From: Pochonia chlamydosporia 170
Lineage: Eukaryota > Ascomycota > Sordariomycetes > Hypocreales > Clavicipitaceae
NCBI RefSeq assembly: GCF_001653235.2
Contig: NC_035793.1
Location: forward strand, 620,001 to 684,000
Length of the DNA: 64,000 bases
Direction: 5' to 3'
The notes beneath the pieces were generated by a model. The model made no database searches. It was given only the letters and a program-made list of their open reading frames with translations, and had not been told where the DNA came from. Position numbers and translations under genes: made by a program. Shown one piece after another: positions 45,107 through 57,856 of this stretch. The number at the start of each line of letters is the position of its first letter. Position 1 is the first letter of the stretch.

Positions 45107-47268
45107 GGTTGCAGCACACGGCTGTGGCGTTCTCTTGGCAGACCGTTCTTCTTGGCCCTCCAGGGGCAACGAATATCGAAGGCTCAATCAAAAGGAGGGG
45201 CGAAAAAAGTGGTGAGAAGGCGATTTAAATATGTGCCATAGACGTTTTTAAGCTCGTCGATATAGTCCAGACATTGAGTGGTGCGCAGGTCATTCGTGGG
45301 CGGAAAGTTCGGTTGGTAGACCGTCACAAATGTTCTGGTCAAACGACTCGGCACGGGATTATCGCGGCTCTGCTTGCGGTAGCAAGTGTCTGGTTCTAGT
45401 AATGTTTTGCGTTTGCCGAAATTACGTGTCAATATTCTGACCACGAAATGCTCGCCCAGGCTTGTCAAGCGGGTGGGAAGAGAGGCTATATGTCGTTGCT
45501 TTCGAGAATGGCGTACAAATGTCTCGGCCGTGTCGTAAGGTCGGAATCGAGGAAAGCACGAAAAACGGGACGAGTGGGAAGAATTGATGCAACCAAAGGA
45601 TAACAAAAGAAAGCAATGAAATTCAAAAAAGGACGGTTCAATGTCTATGGACACAAAAAAGTCATGGGCAAAGTGAACATGGACAATGGGAGAAAAAATG
45701 TGTGAAGCAGGCTACCAGGGGTTAAGAGAAACCAGGCACTCTTCTCTTTGAACGCGGGAAGGAGTGACGGGGTGACGGAATGTTAGTGGGGGGCGCAAGT
45801 GCCATTCGAGGTCTGGTTGTGGTCTGGTTGGCGCCAGTCGAGACGTCAGTCGTCACTTGTTCCTTCCCTTTACTCCATGCTGTTCCCGCCTTTGTCAGAT
45901 TGGAAGGGTCGTTCCTGCCAAGCCCCGACCCTTTCTTGCTGTTTGTAGCGCCGCCAGTCTGCTAGTGGCCAATGACGTGCAGCATAGGCTCACAGCCCTC
46001 GCATCCCATCTCTCCTGGCTGATCAACTTGCCCTCCCACTCTGCCACCAATTTGGCGCCATTTCGTGATCAACACAGCCAGCAAATGGTTCCAATTTGCG
46101 GCATTGTCGCGTCATCATTAACGTCTGGTCTGGTCGTGATGCCACATCCACCAGCCTACCCCAACTTCAGCCTCTTCCCTCGAGCAAACAGCATTTTGCA
46201 TCTTCGCGAACCAGTCCCGGTCTCATCAAGTCTGGTGCTGGAGCCTTGCCAAGGATATGGTCCTTCTCCGCGCAATTTTCATTGTGGAGTTGACCAAATG
46301 GACGGGATGCTCGGACTGTGCTGCAAATGAGATAGATCTCTGGGCATGCAGTTGACACATGACAGTCAATGGAAGCGGAGAGGCCTCATCGTCTCAGAAC
46401 TCGCATCTGAAGATCACTAATCTGCACAGCCTCCTCCGCTGCGAATCCCTCAATTGCCACGACATCCTGTCTGGTGGGACTCGGAACCAAACCAAACACC
46501 AGCCTTACTTGCAGTCAATCGACACACCAGACGCTTTCTAGCGTGTTTCAGTTTTCGCTCTCATGCTGGGACCAGTTTGGCGATAAAATGGACAGTATTG
46601 CAGGCTGCTGCTTTCGACAGTTTCACGGTCATTGTCCTCTTGCCTACCTGCTGCAAATTATTTGAAAAGGGCCAACTGGTTGTTTCGTGAGGCCCAACCT
46701 TGACGGGTGCTTGCTAACTATGGCTTGGCAGATCTTATGCACCATTTGTGCCAATCACCACCCTCAGGTCAGTGCGTGGCTGAGGCAGATTTCCAGACGC
46801 AGAGTCTTGCCATTCGGAAGCACGGCATCTAAAAATATCGCCAGACACCCGGTTCATTGCTCCAACCTAACCGGCCTGTGTTGGGCCATCCCAAAACAAT
46901 GGATCTGAGAGCCGTCGACCATCTCACGTAAATTCATCGAGAACAAAAGTTGACGTGTTGCAGTGACGAGTCAGCTACGCGCGAAATTTCGCATTTGTCA
47001 CGAGAAATTAGAATCATCGCTGTACAGTCTGTGGTCAAAGGTTTTGAACATATCCAAGTATACACTAACGCAGCTCAATATGCCGCAACACACAACGCGA
47101 TATGCGATACCTTCCCTCGTTCAAATACTTCTGACCACCCACTGTAGGTCTCACAGAATGCCTGATGTAAACGCGACTTGTAGAAACTTTTGTTTCATTT
47201 GCTGTTTGCCGCCTGCATCGCCTTCCTGGATTCATCTGGCGAAAAACTAGATAATCACGACTTAACCT
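45107..47268. other. 2.2 kb intergenic region
   Basis: It contains the 5' leader and promoter of the DUF300 gene and the 3' flank of the esterase. Short ORFs lack motifs. Nothing else was seen. Confidence 0.55.
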
Positions 47269-48280
47269 TTAACCCAACAGAAACTGAAAGAGGCTGCGCT
47301 GAAGGCCTGTAACTGCAGCACTACCGTGGTCCTCACCAGGGAACTTCCACGTCAATATCGTATGCAAATGTCCACAAGCCTCAAGACGCGAGATCAATCC
47401 GGCCATGCTGTCTTCCATCTCTTCCTCTTCCGGATCACAATTTCCTTTATGCAGTGCATCTCGAGAATTCTCCTTGGCTGGGAATTCTGTTTCGCTTGAT
47501 CCCCAAGTTAGGATTAATGATGGTTTTTGACCACCTTCAGCCACCGGAGGTCGTCCACGAAACTGTTTCTCTTGGTAGTTGACTATGGAAAAGTCATTCC
47601 ACCATACCGTTGGGCTCGCAGCGATAATCGTGTCAAAGAGCGCTGGCTTCGTGTACAATGAATTAAGCGAGAAGAGTCCACCATAAGAATGGCCAAAGAG
47701 TGCTTTCCGAATGGAGACGTCGGACGACGATACATGCGCAAATAGTTTCTCTTCAACAAAGCTCATAACATCCGTTTGAATGATATCCAGAAACTGATCT
47801 GCCTCTCCCCATGTGAGACCTGGTATCGCCTCCCCCTTGCTGTTTAACAATGGCTGATATTGTCCATCCACAGATGGAGGTGTGAGATCAGGTCCACGAC
47901 GCTGCAAATCGTAAACATATGGGTAGGGCGGCGGATACCCTACGCCAACCACAATGGTTTTCGCGTTATTAGTAAAGTCTAGCCGGCGGGCAATGTCAGC
48001 GGCGGTGAAGAAATATGCGTTGCCATCGACAAGATAGCTACAGTAAAAAGAAGTCAGTTGGCATACTCTGCTCTTTGGTGATGCGCGATACTCTGATGAG
48101 GGTGACAGGTTGGACCTACACGTATGACACCGGCGTGTCGTCTGTTGCAGGTATTCTGTCCACGCTCCAACTCAATGGCCAAGATATTTGAACAAGGTAG
48201 TCTCCTCTATTCGACTTCGCTATGTACTGACAAGTGTTTGGGAGGCTCCCCTGCTCCAGAGTGTTCATCATGCTCACCAT
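47269..48280 (-). CDS. Siderophore-type esterase, alpha/beta hydrolase (IroE/EstB-like)
   Basis: Two exons, 48280-48120 and 48037-47269, flank an 82-nt intron and give 309 residues. The join restores TPVSYVYLVDGNAYFF, the first conserved block of the putative-esterase family (PF00756) to which ferric-enterobactin esterases and the fungal fusarinine/TAFC esterase EstB belong. The nucleophile elbow GHSYGG places Ser at residue 171; PGEDHGS places the catalytic His at about 291; the acidic residue probably lies in the Glu/Asp-rich segment between. No signal peptide is seen, consistent with a cytosolic enzyme that hydrolyses imported siderophores to free iron, as known for EstB. No siderophore synthetase or transporter lies in the window, so the substrate is inferred. 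ATG 48280 (GAAATGG) was chosen; 48271 and 48268 are alternatives. Confidence 0.85.
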
Positions 48281-49441
48281 TTCTTTCGAAGCGTACGAGC
48301 CCAGAAGCGGACTGGATGGTTCACACCAAGGAGAGAGCCGTAGAAAGAAAAGAAAAGGCCCAAAGACAAGCTCGCGTCGAGGAATGACAAGACACCTTTC
48401 CTGTGGAGTCACGCATGTGGGAAAAATTAAATAAATAGTCCGAGAAGCGCCAAGACGGTGGCTTACGATGGGGGTCAAATAAATTGATCAGATAAAGTGG
48501 TGTCATCTTTGATTGATAAGATCCACTCCGCATCCCACAACCCGAAACAACCCATGATCAGTAAGTAGGCTTCATTCCCTCTCAAGTTGGCTTATGTGTC
48601 AATTGTAAGATAGGATCACATCTGGCTTGGGTCCCCATACGAGTTAAGTCTGGATATAATACGTCTAGGGCACGCTTCACCACCAGTCAAGTAAATAACA
48701 ACAGCATATATGATCCATACCATATACTCCTTATCACTACACAGGCGATTGTCGCCATGCAGAATCTACAAGACCAAGGCCCTTTCTCTAGATCATCAAA
48801 AACGCCAACTCCACATCAATGACCAATGTAGTTGCAAATGCTGCAGACATTCCCAAAACTCCAAAAAATCGCCATGCTTCGATGCCCCTGAATCCCCTCT
48901 GACTAGCTCCCAGTTATGATGTACAAAAATAAGATAGCATGTGGCTTCACGTTGAAATATACATATTGCAGCTGTCTTTATGGCCAGCCAGACAAAACCC
49001 GGGGTAGTCATGTCATAGTTGGGACACCAACAGAGACATTGACCTCCTGTTCATAGCAAATGGAGTTGCGAGATTCCCCACAAGGAGGTTCGAGCTCAAG
49101 TTGATAAAAAGAGGCAGAGAGTTGAAGCTGAATGCAGTTGTCTTGTAATGGTACCAATCGTAAATAAAAAGAAAACAAATATGTGTCATGATGTTGACCA
49201 ACAAACGCCTCAACTTATGGCATACTGACTGACGACCCCGTGGCTCTCCCAGTGTTTCGGCTATTCCATGTCTTCGACTTGCTCTCTCGGATCGCCTGCT
49301 TCTCGTACACGTCGACGGCATGTTGCAACATGCCTCCTCATTCATTCACCGTTGTCTTTTGCCCTTCTATGTCTTTGCATCCTGCAGGTTACCCTCTCCC
49401 GGTTTGTTTTCATTCAAAATTTCCCGTTGCAGTCGTGCGCT
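48281..49441. other. Intergenic region between the esterase promoter and the THO2 3' end
   Basis: No supported gene was found. Plus-strand ORFs that begin here and run into 49845 are shadows of the THO2 low-complexity tail. Confidence 0.6.
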
Positions 49442-52400
49442 CTATCGTCGAGGTCGCTTTTCGCGTTCACTCGTCAAGTTGCCCACACCTTCTTCACTTC
49501 GTCTCTTTCGTCCACGGTCTTCACGATGATCTCTCCTATCTCCAGGCTGGTTCGACCCATCCCGTGGGCCTGCTCCTCGGCCGCCGCCGTTTCCACCTCT
49601 GTTACCACTCCAGTCCTCTGCTCCCCAATTGCCTCCCGCAGGCGGGCCATCTCCTCTGTGTCGGTTGTCTCGCCCACTGCTGGGCGGAGGAGGGCCCATG
49701 GAGTCCCTCGGCTGACGACGGGATTCGCGCTCTTCCCTACTTCCACCTGCGTCCGGGCCGCCCACCGATCGCCTGTCTCGACCTTGGCTGGGATCTTTGC
49801 CATCTCGCTCGCGTTCGCGGCTACTTCGGCGTGATGTGCGATTAGATCTTTCGGATCGATTCTCACGATCGCTTCGGGAACGGTCATGGTCTCGACGCCC
49901 TTGGTTGTCACCTCCATTGGAAGACCCCCACATTGTGTCTTGACGTTCTTGGCTGGGGGTGGGTGTTGGCGAACCACCCGCAAGAACCTGAATGTCAGAA
50001 TTGCCCAACATTTGTCGTGGCTGATTGTTACGATTTCCCCCGCTACGTGGTGGTTCTGGCATCTTTGCATGGGCTTGTTGGAGAGTACTGTTAATTCCTG
50101 CGAGCTGCCTTCTACCACCACCCCGGCCGGGACGATCACCTCCGGCAGGGCCCGTTGGTGTTTCTGCATCGGGTCCAGGTCCGCTTCTTGAGCTGGGCTG
50201 TGGTCGATCAGGGGTATTTGCTGCCTGGTTGTGATGGCGCTGAGTCCCTTGAGGTGCGGAAGGAGGACCGCCAAGCTGGGCCAGCCGGTCTGGGTGTACG
50301 CCAGACGTCGACGGTCCGCTTAGATTCGCTGGTGACGGCTTGTCGTTAGTCTGGTTGAAATTCCTATTTCGACCTGATGGTCCCGCCGGAGTACCAGCTG
50401 GGGTTTGTGGTCCACCGCCAGAGTCATAACCCCGTCGGTTTCGACCTGACGACGGACCAGTAGGCGGGCCATGTCTTTCAGGTGACGGCGCCCGTGGAGT
50501 TTCTGGTGGTCCAAACCGGTTGTCAGGTCGACCTGGCAGAGAAGGCTGTCCATGTCCACCACGGCTTGCGTTTCTACCTCTGCCCCGTGGACCGGACGGA
50601 ATCTCGGCGTTAGGGGGTTGCGGTACGGGATTGAGACGTCCATAGTTCTGGTCCTGATAAGGTTTCCGATTTTCGGGCTCCTGTGGGCGGGGCCCTGATC
50701 GGTGAAAGCCAGAGCCGTCACGAAGAGTATCGGGATGAGCTCTGTCTCCTTCTCGATCTGTCGGCCGATCTCCTCTGAAGTTTCCTGGCAAAGGGGATCG
50801 GTCCCGATGTTGGCGCCCACTGGGACGTTGGTCTTGAAGATTATGGCTCTGATGCTCGTCACGAGCACCAGGGGCAGAGGAAGCCTGCTCATTGCCATGC
50901 CGAGTGTTGCGCCGTGGGGACTGCCCGCGCGGGCCGCCTCTTTCGCGACCGTCGTCTCTGTTGAGCCTTCCAGGAGCATTATGCGTGCCGTCATCTCTAT
51001 CGCTAATAAGAGCAGCTCGTTCCGGATTGATGGTGTCCATAACTGCACCACCACCCTGTCGACGGCCCCGGGATGACCGGTCCATGTCCGCTCCACGGGA
51101 CGATCTGTCTGGGGTATCTTGAGCAAAGAGTGCTGCTCTTTCAGGATTCATCGCAGGCTCATGTGCGTCGCTCGCTGGAGCGGGGTCAGGGACTGAGTTT
51201 TCTTGGGGACGATCATGAGCCCTGCTACCTCGTGGTTCACGATGTGTGCGTTCGCGCTCTGACTGCGTTGGTCGGGGTGGCAGCTCTGCTCGGCTATTCT
51301 CCTCTTTGTGGTCAGTAGAGCGACGATCTGCAAAGTCGCGACCGCGTACAGGACGTTCAGAATCAGATTGTCGCGACTCTCTATGGTCCTTGGCGTCGCG
51401 GGAATCTCTCGTGTCCCTATTATCCCTATTTTCCCGTCCATCCCGAGGGCCGCGAGCTTCTCGACCGTCCCGACGATCGTGACCCCGCGACTGAGGGAAG
51501 CGTTCGGGTGTGAAGTGTCCAGGTATGGGAACGTCAGGCCGACTGGGCAAGTTGTGGGATGGCCGATCCGGCAGTTTATGGGCTCGGGGTTCATTCTTGA
51601 AACTCCCGGGTTTTGGCGTCGATGACCTAGATTGCCCAGCTGTGTCACTGTGTTTTGAGGAATCTCGGCCACTACCAGCGGGTTTAGGAGGCAACAGCTC
51701 CTTCTCAGGGGCACCACTCGTTTCGCGAACGGCTTCCCTGTCTTGGACCTCTCCATCTTCCTCTTCCGCAGTCGTATGCTTAGCGCTGGGTGTCCTAAAC
51801 CTGGGCGATTAGCGTTCATCAAGCTACAAGGGAAAGAGTGGCTACCACATACCTATCGACCTGCGGTTTGAAATCAGGGGCGGTTGGCCTTAGCAAAGTG
51901 GCGGATGCCTTACTAGCCTCTTGTCGAGATCCGGCAACCTGGTAACAAGTCAGCTTAATTGTAGGATATTCAATTATAGGTGTATCACGCACTGCGTTCT
52001 GTCGGAAAGCCTGCACCATGACCCATTTTGATTTCCGTCGTTGTAGCTCGGACATGGCACCCTGAGCCGCTACTGAGAGGTCGACGCGACCACCCTCTTC
52101 GCTATCAGGCGAAGTCTTTGCAGCGGCTTCCCGTTTCGTGATGTTCTGTAGCTGTGTGGTGAATTGAGTTGCCATGAAATCTACTGCCGGGAAGAAGTCT
52201 AGAACGGTTTTGAGAACAGTAATACCGTTTCGGATATGCATCCATTCAGAGCCTCCCAGGCAGTTTTTAAGTGCCATGTTCAAGTTCTTGTGCCATCTAA
52301 ACAAAAGATCTCTGAATTGTGCGTGTTCCACAAAAGTTTCAGGTTTGCCCTCGTCGTTGACAGTGAGAGCAAATCCAAAGTGAGGCTGCTCAGGAGTTCC

Positions 52401-55400
52401 CTTCCCCTCCTTGTCGTACGCTCCAAGTTTTGGGGCATGTTTTGCAGCCTTGTCGTCCTTGTCGCCCTGTATCAGCTCGTTCTTATGCCATCGGGACAAG
52501 TCTTCCAAAATGAGCTTCAAGAAGCGACCCAAGTATTCAGCTTCTCTCACAGTGCAGGTAAAAATGAGCGATCTGAGTCGGTTGGCGTTGAAAAGTCGAT
52601 CGTATAGTGACATGAGTTTGAAGACGGGAGCATTCCATTCATGAAGAGCTTTGACGAAGCGGAATGTGTATTCTGCATCGGCAGGTGAAAGCAGAACACG
52701 GGGAAGAAGACATTGCTCTAAAAGGATGTCGGAGACACTGTCAGTCTTCGCAGCTGCGTCTGGGAAGGATGTCTGAAACTGCCTTGTCAAGAAATACTTC
52801 CACTTGGCTTTGCGAAGCCCATGCTCGCTAAGCTCGTCAAGGAGATATCCCTGCAAGTCCATGAGCTCCTTCCGTTTCTCGGTCCTCCTGTCAATGCCTT
52901 TCCTGCTCATATCTGATCGGTCACTTGAAAGCGTCTGCCATTCACTCATAATTCGCTGGCGTTCACGAACGTAGATTTCTTCTGGAAAGCAAATATCTCC
53001 CAATTGCAACGCCCAGAATGTAGCATAGAGCTCTGGGCTAATCTTCTGCCAAACTTCAGGTCGAACAGCTGATTGAACCGATTCGATAATTGGCTGGAGG
53101 CTGTTGACCATTGTGCGAGTAAGCGACACATCTTCGGATTTCTAGTTTATGTTAGCTTACGTTTGTTTTTCGCTTTAAAATGATGCTGACGGGAACACGT
53201 ACTTGCTCCTCGCTCTCTCCAATCTCTTGAGATTCTGGGTCTTTTGGTTCTTCGCCCTGAGCAGGCATATCAACGTCACCCTCTTTGTCAGTGATGGGTT
53301 TTGCATTAGGTTCTTTCTTTTTGTTTTTGCCTCCTTTCCAAGGGAAAATTCGATGTCCGAGGCTGGTTCTGCCAATCAGAAAAGCCAAACTGGTGTCTAG
53401 ACCGTATGTGCTTATCAGTTCAGAGATGGACGGAACAATAGCATCAAACGTGCTAGAATCCAGGTTACTCCACAGAAGATCGAGATATTGAATCAAGGTT
53501 TGGTGGGAGTCATCGACAACGGAAGAGAGAAACTTGATATGTGCCTCATCGTCTGGCACTTTGAATATCGCAGCCTGTCGATATTGTGCTAGATTCAGGA
53601 GAAGCTGAGCTGCCAATTTGGAATCTACAAGAGCTTGCATGAAGCGCTTTGAGCTCTTGATGTTGTCAAAACGTCGATCTTGGGCCCGAATGAGGGTATA
53701 TCTTCTGAGCCATGCGCCACCGGCCATGGACAGCACCTGGTAGTCAGTGAAGTCCACCGAATCCACGATACCGCCCATTGACGAAATAAATTCTTTGAGA
53801 ATAATGAGATCGGTAGAATTGCCCCGAAAGAGCTGGTCGTTGACATATTGCAGCACAGGGGTTGGGCTAAGAACTTGATAGCGGCGAAAAACCTTGCCGG
53901 AAAATCTCGACAAGGCCTGCAACCATTTACTGGTCGTCAAGGCATGCTCGGCTTGTGTTCGACTTCGTGATTTGCCCAATGAGTTCAATAAAGACCAGAT
54001 GAGCACATCATATGACAGATCTGTAAAGTATTTGGCACACTCGACGAATGCCTCGATCAAATTTGGATATGATTCCAGTTGCTCAAAAGCGACGCGGAAA
54101 ACAATGCCAGGAGATGAGTAGCTCGTTTTGGCAAGTTGCTTGGCCATTTCACTGAGATTGGTCAGAGAAACGCGCTTCATCGTGCCTCGAGTGTCAGCGG
54201 TGGCACGGGCAAAGGCAGACTTCATGGCGGGTAGTCTGGAAATTTGACCTTCGAACCACTCGGCGTACATGGAATAGCGTGTCGTCAAGGGGTAATGTCT
54301 CAGAAGATCCCAAATGGCGTTGACCACAGACGCATTAGCTTTGGTATGACTCAAGGCTGGCAGCATTAGTCGTCGCAGGAGGTCATGCCATCGGGCAAGA
54401 TTTGCTGCTGAAGCGTCATCCGCGAGGCTCTTACTGCCGATACTGGCCAGTTTCGATAAGAGGGCTTCATCCTTGCCAATATTGACACCGGACAAATTCA
54501 AGAAGGTATTACACAATGTGAACACATCATCCACAGTCTGGCACACCGGGATGTTGTCTGCCCATTCGTCCCAATAGAAGCGATAGTTTTGATTCTCGTT
54601 GACATCGAACTTCTCTGGGTAAGGCCAACGCCATTGCTTCTTTGGTGGTGGTGTGTGGAGTCTCACACTGCCCTTTGGCATTCCTGATTGATCAATATCC
54701 GGGAGTTGTTTGATGGGGCAGTCCATTAAAGACGTTGTTGTCGGCCGAGCATCGTTGTAAACCTTCTCCAAGCTGACATGAAGGATGCGATGTATTCTTT
54801 GGAGGATATCAGGAAAAACTTCTGGAATCCAAGGAAATCTCCCAAGAATGAACAATGATTCAGGGATGGCGCCAATTGTGAGCAGTTGGGTCAACAGTGA
54901 TACTTTCTGCTCCAAAGGTTCTGGTAGCTTGTTCTTAGCTTCAGACTCTTCCTTGGTCGTTTGCTTTGTGTCCGCATCAGCTTTCTTTGGAGCTTCCCGT
55001 TTGGGTACACTTGTTGCGTTCGGGTTGTCGTCGTCGCCTTGAGGGAGAACACCGGCCATCAAGAGCGCATTCATCCTTCCTCCACCGCGGGCTGCTCGTT
55101 CCTCCTGCTCCAATTTCTCTGTTTCAGCCTCGCGGATTTTCTCCATATTGTCGTCCGGAGGAGATAGGTGCGGGTAGAGATCAGTAAGAGAGAGAAACCC
55201 AATTTTAATCAGCAGAGCAGCCAAGTACAGCAGGTTCGCCGGTAGGACGTCGGACTTGTCGCGCATTTCAGAGTTGTAGAAGAGCAGCTTGAACCCGAGT
55301 AGTTGTGCAGCGACGCGATTTCCCGGCGGAGGCAATGTCTTTGTTTCTTCCATCCACTGCTGTTCGAAATCCGCCTCTTGTTTCGTTTCCCGGCCATTGG

Positions 55401-56769
55401 TGATGTTGGCTTGTTCCAAATCTGCCTCGCTCACTTGCCTGCCGCCGAGCTCGAAAAAGGCACCGAGATGTACCTCCCTAGCACGATCCCAGAAGGCTAC
55501 ATCCCTGGCCGTCTTTTGCTGCGTAATCCGTTCCTCATCTTGTTCGGTGGCAGTCCATTGCAAATAGGCAGGGTCCGCCCATGGCGGTAGCCCACCATTA
55601 TATATTGTGTCATATTTGAAATGAGCTCGCGGCCACCAAGAGCTCACTCTCAAAAACTTGACGAAGAATTTGTATTGCTTTATCAAGACTGCGGCTGCAA
55701 CATCAAGGGTGACATCAAGCACCCGGCCAACATCCAAGTCGAAGGTACCGATAAGTCCCTTGACCCTCTCGAACGTCTGCTCAGCTAGCTCGGGAGGCGG
55801 CGGTGTCACTGTGTTCGTCGAAAAGAGTTCCGTAATGAGTTTCGAGTAACCTTCCGTTTCTTCACGGAGCAAGTTGTAGTTTGCTTGTCTGTATAAGAGA
55901 TTGGTAGCCTGACGGACGCCTAGTCTAGCAAAGTTGTCTCGAATCAAGCCCAGTTGCTGCAAGATTGGAGCATCCAAGATCTGGCGCATCAAGGCTGGAG
56001 AGACCTGTGTGGCTATCAAGAATTCACGGAGAGTGGGCCGGTATAAACCAGAGTCATTGTCCATAATAATAGCAAGAGAATCGAGGAAAAGAGTATGCGG
56101 CGCAAATGCATAAGCGTCCTTAACGATATCTGAATTTTCGTCGCCTAGGATTTCCTTGATACAAGCCCCCGCATCGGACGCAGGCAGCCTTTGCTCAACC
56201 ACGGCCTGGATAAACTCTTGAAAGAGCGTCGACAACTCAGTGATATCAACATCATCTCGGGCTTGTACGCCTTGTTGGATAATTTCTTGGCGACCGCGCT
56301 CGTCCCACGTCTGTACTTTGTCGTCCGTAAGATTCTCGTACCTATAATTTGATCGAACCGGAGACACTGGTCGTTGCGTAGGTTCAGAAGATGGCTTCGT
56401 CATTAGGGGGGAGCTAATCTGCGTCGAAGGCTGCGACTGAGAGGAACCAGTAGGAGGTTGTCTAGAAGCTGATGGTGACGACGGGGGCTGTTTGGCAGGC
56501 GAGGGAGGTTGTGCATGTCCTTGGTTTCGCGAGTGGTTTTGTTGGTTGTGATGTTGACCATTCCCTCCTCGCCCATATCCTTGAGACGAGTCCCGGCGAT
56601 TAAAGCCACCGCGTTGGCCGTGGGAGAAGTGTCCTCCCCGCGCTCCACGTCCTCTAGCTGAGCTATCATGGCCATCGTGCTGAGCCAGATTTGTATCTCC
56701 GGGTCTATGAGGAGACGGCCTGCCTCCATCGCCAGAGGGCCGGTCAGGCCGCTTTCGTTTCGGGGGCAT
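49442..56769 (-). CDS. THO2: THO complex subunit THO2
   Basis: Three exons: 56769-53203, 53141-51853 and 51800-49442 (introns 61 and 52 nt), giving 2404 residues, the size expected for filamentous-fungal THO2. After a disordered Arg/Gly/Gln-rich N-terminus (MPPKRKRPDRPSG), the helical THOC2 N-terminal and middle regions fill about residues 140-1150 (for example FPWIPEVFPDILQRIHRILH and EKFDVNENQNYRFYWDEWAD). The conserved Tho2 C-terminal domain follows in exon 2 (WQKISPELYATFWALQLGDI). The last 740 residues are a charged tail dominated by Arg, Asp, Gly, Ser and Pro. THO couples transcription elongation to mRNP assembly and export and prevents R-loops; THO2 is its scaffold. MET2 lies divergently 1.09 kb upstream. 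Long plus-strand ORFs at 49240-51625 are shadows of this tail. Confidence 0.94.
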
Positions 56770-57856
56770 GGCTCGCAGACTAAGTTATGTACACAGAGTG
56801 CGAAGATAACTAGGTCATTTGTGCTGAGAAAGTATTAGATAGAGTTTGCTCGATTGATGGACGGAGTCTCTCTCGACAGGACAGCGACGGCGCGACTCGG
56901 AGAGGCGGGTTGCTGAGTCGATGATAATGGTAAATCCGTAGCGGTGTGTAATGTCGCGGTGTAGTGGCTGTGGCGAGCCGTGAAAAAGAATTAGTGAATA
57001 ACAGTACAAAGAAAGATTCAGAGCATCCGTCGCGAACGGGAAAACAAAAGTCAAAGGAAGTCTAGGACGGGTATCCAGCAGAAATCGTGCGTGGTGGTGT
57101 AGCAATTGACGCAGGAACTGATGTCAGTCTCTCCAGTAGAAGGCCCGAGCCCCTTGAGCCAATGCTCGTCAAAGGAAGGCTGGAGGGATTGGCGTCAAGC
57201 GACAGTGCATCCACGATGCTGGGTGAGGATGATGATCAAGAGCTCCACGCTCACGTCGTTGGCATGGAGTCGCCAAAAAGTACAGCCTTGCACTTGGAGT
57301 CTCCACCAGGAGCAGTTTGGAACAAACGCTCTCTTGCAATCCAGGCACAATTCCTGCAGCAGCGACGTCGCGACTCCACATGATCACTCACGTGATTCAT
57401 AAACGGTACCTGCGGATAGGACTGTGGCCGTCCTCTTGCGCCAGTCCGAGGTGCAGCCGTAGCTCAGGTTGGTTGGATCTGATTGGCTGATCATTGGTCC
57501 TCTGGCCGGCAACGAGTCCCTCTGAGCTGCCGAAGCTGGAAGAACCATGGGCTGTCATGGCGCCATCAATTTCAAGTGTTCTGATTTGACTAAGTGGAGA
57601 GTCATATTTCTACCAACGAAGTTTATATCACTCCAAACCGAGACTGTCTTCCCCATCTCTTTGCCAGCTATCCGTTCCATTAATTGAACAAGGACTATCT
57701 CTGGTTAATCCAGTCTCTAGAGCACCACTATCCGCTAACCTGGAGGAACCTGGAGGTGGTAGGACTGCTTGCCATTGAAACAAGTTGCCCTAGAGTGCTG
57801 AATTCGACGTCCGTTGTCGGAGCTGAGCCACATCTCTAACCTTCAACCGAAACAAA
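56770..57856. promoter_or_regulatory. Divergent THO2-MET2 promoter region
   Basis: A 1.09-kb region between two start codons pointing away from each other. It contains a CYS3-type palindrome at 57557-57566. A stretch near 57456 resembles a tRNA A-box but no tRNA structure follows. No other gene was seen. Confidence 0.7.
57557..57566. promoter_or_regulatory. CYS3-type binding site ATGGCGCCAT
   Basis: An exact match to the Neurospora CYS3 consensus ATGRYRYCAT and a perfect palindrome, 291 bp before the MET2 start. CYS3/MetR bZIP factors activate sulfur-assimilation genes, so control of MET2 is plausible but inferred. Confidence 0.4.

Noticed and set aside
45184..45654. 156-codon minus-strand frame just upstream of the DUF300 gene
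   Set aside because: It starts at a GTG and contains no ATG at all; it is best read as 5' leader.
49240..51625. Long plus-strand ORFs
   Set aside because: They lie opposite the low-complexity THO2 tail, where codon bias keeps antisense frames open.
57456..57530. tRNA-like start (TAGCTCAGGTTGG)
   Set aside because: It resembles an A-box, but no B-box (GGTTCRANNCC), anticodon arm or acceptor stem can be formed downstream.
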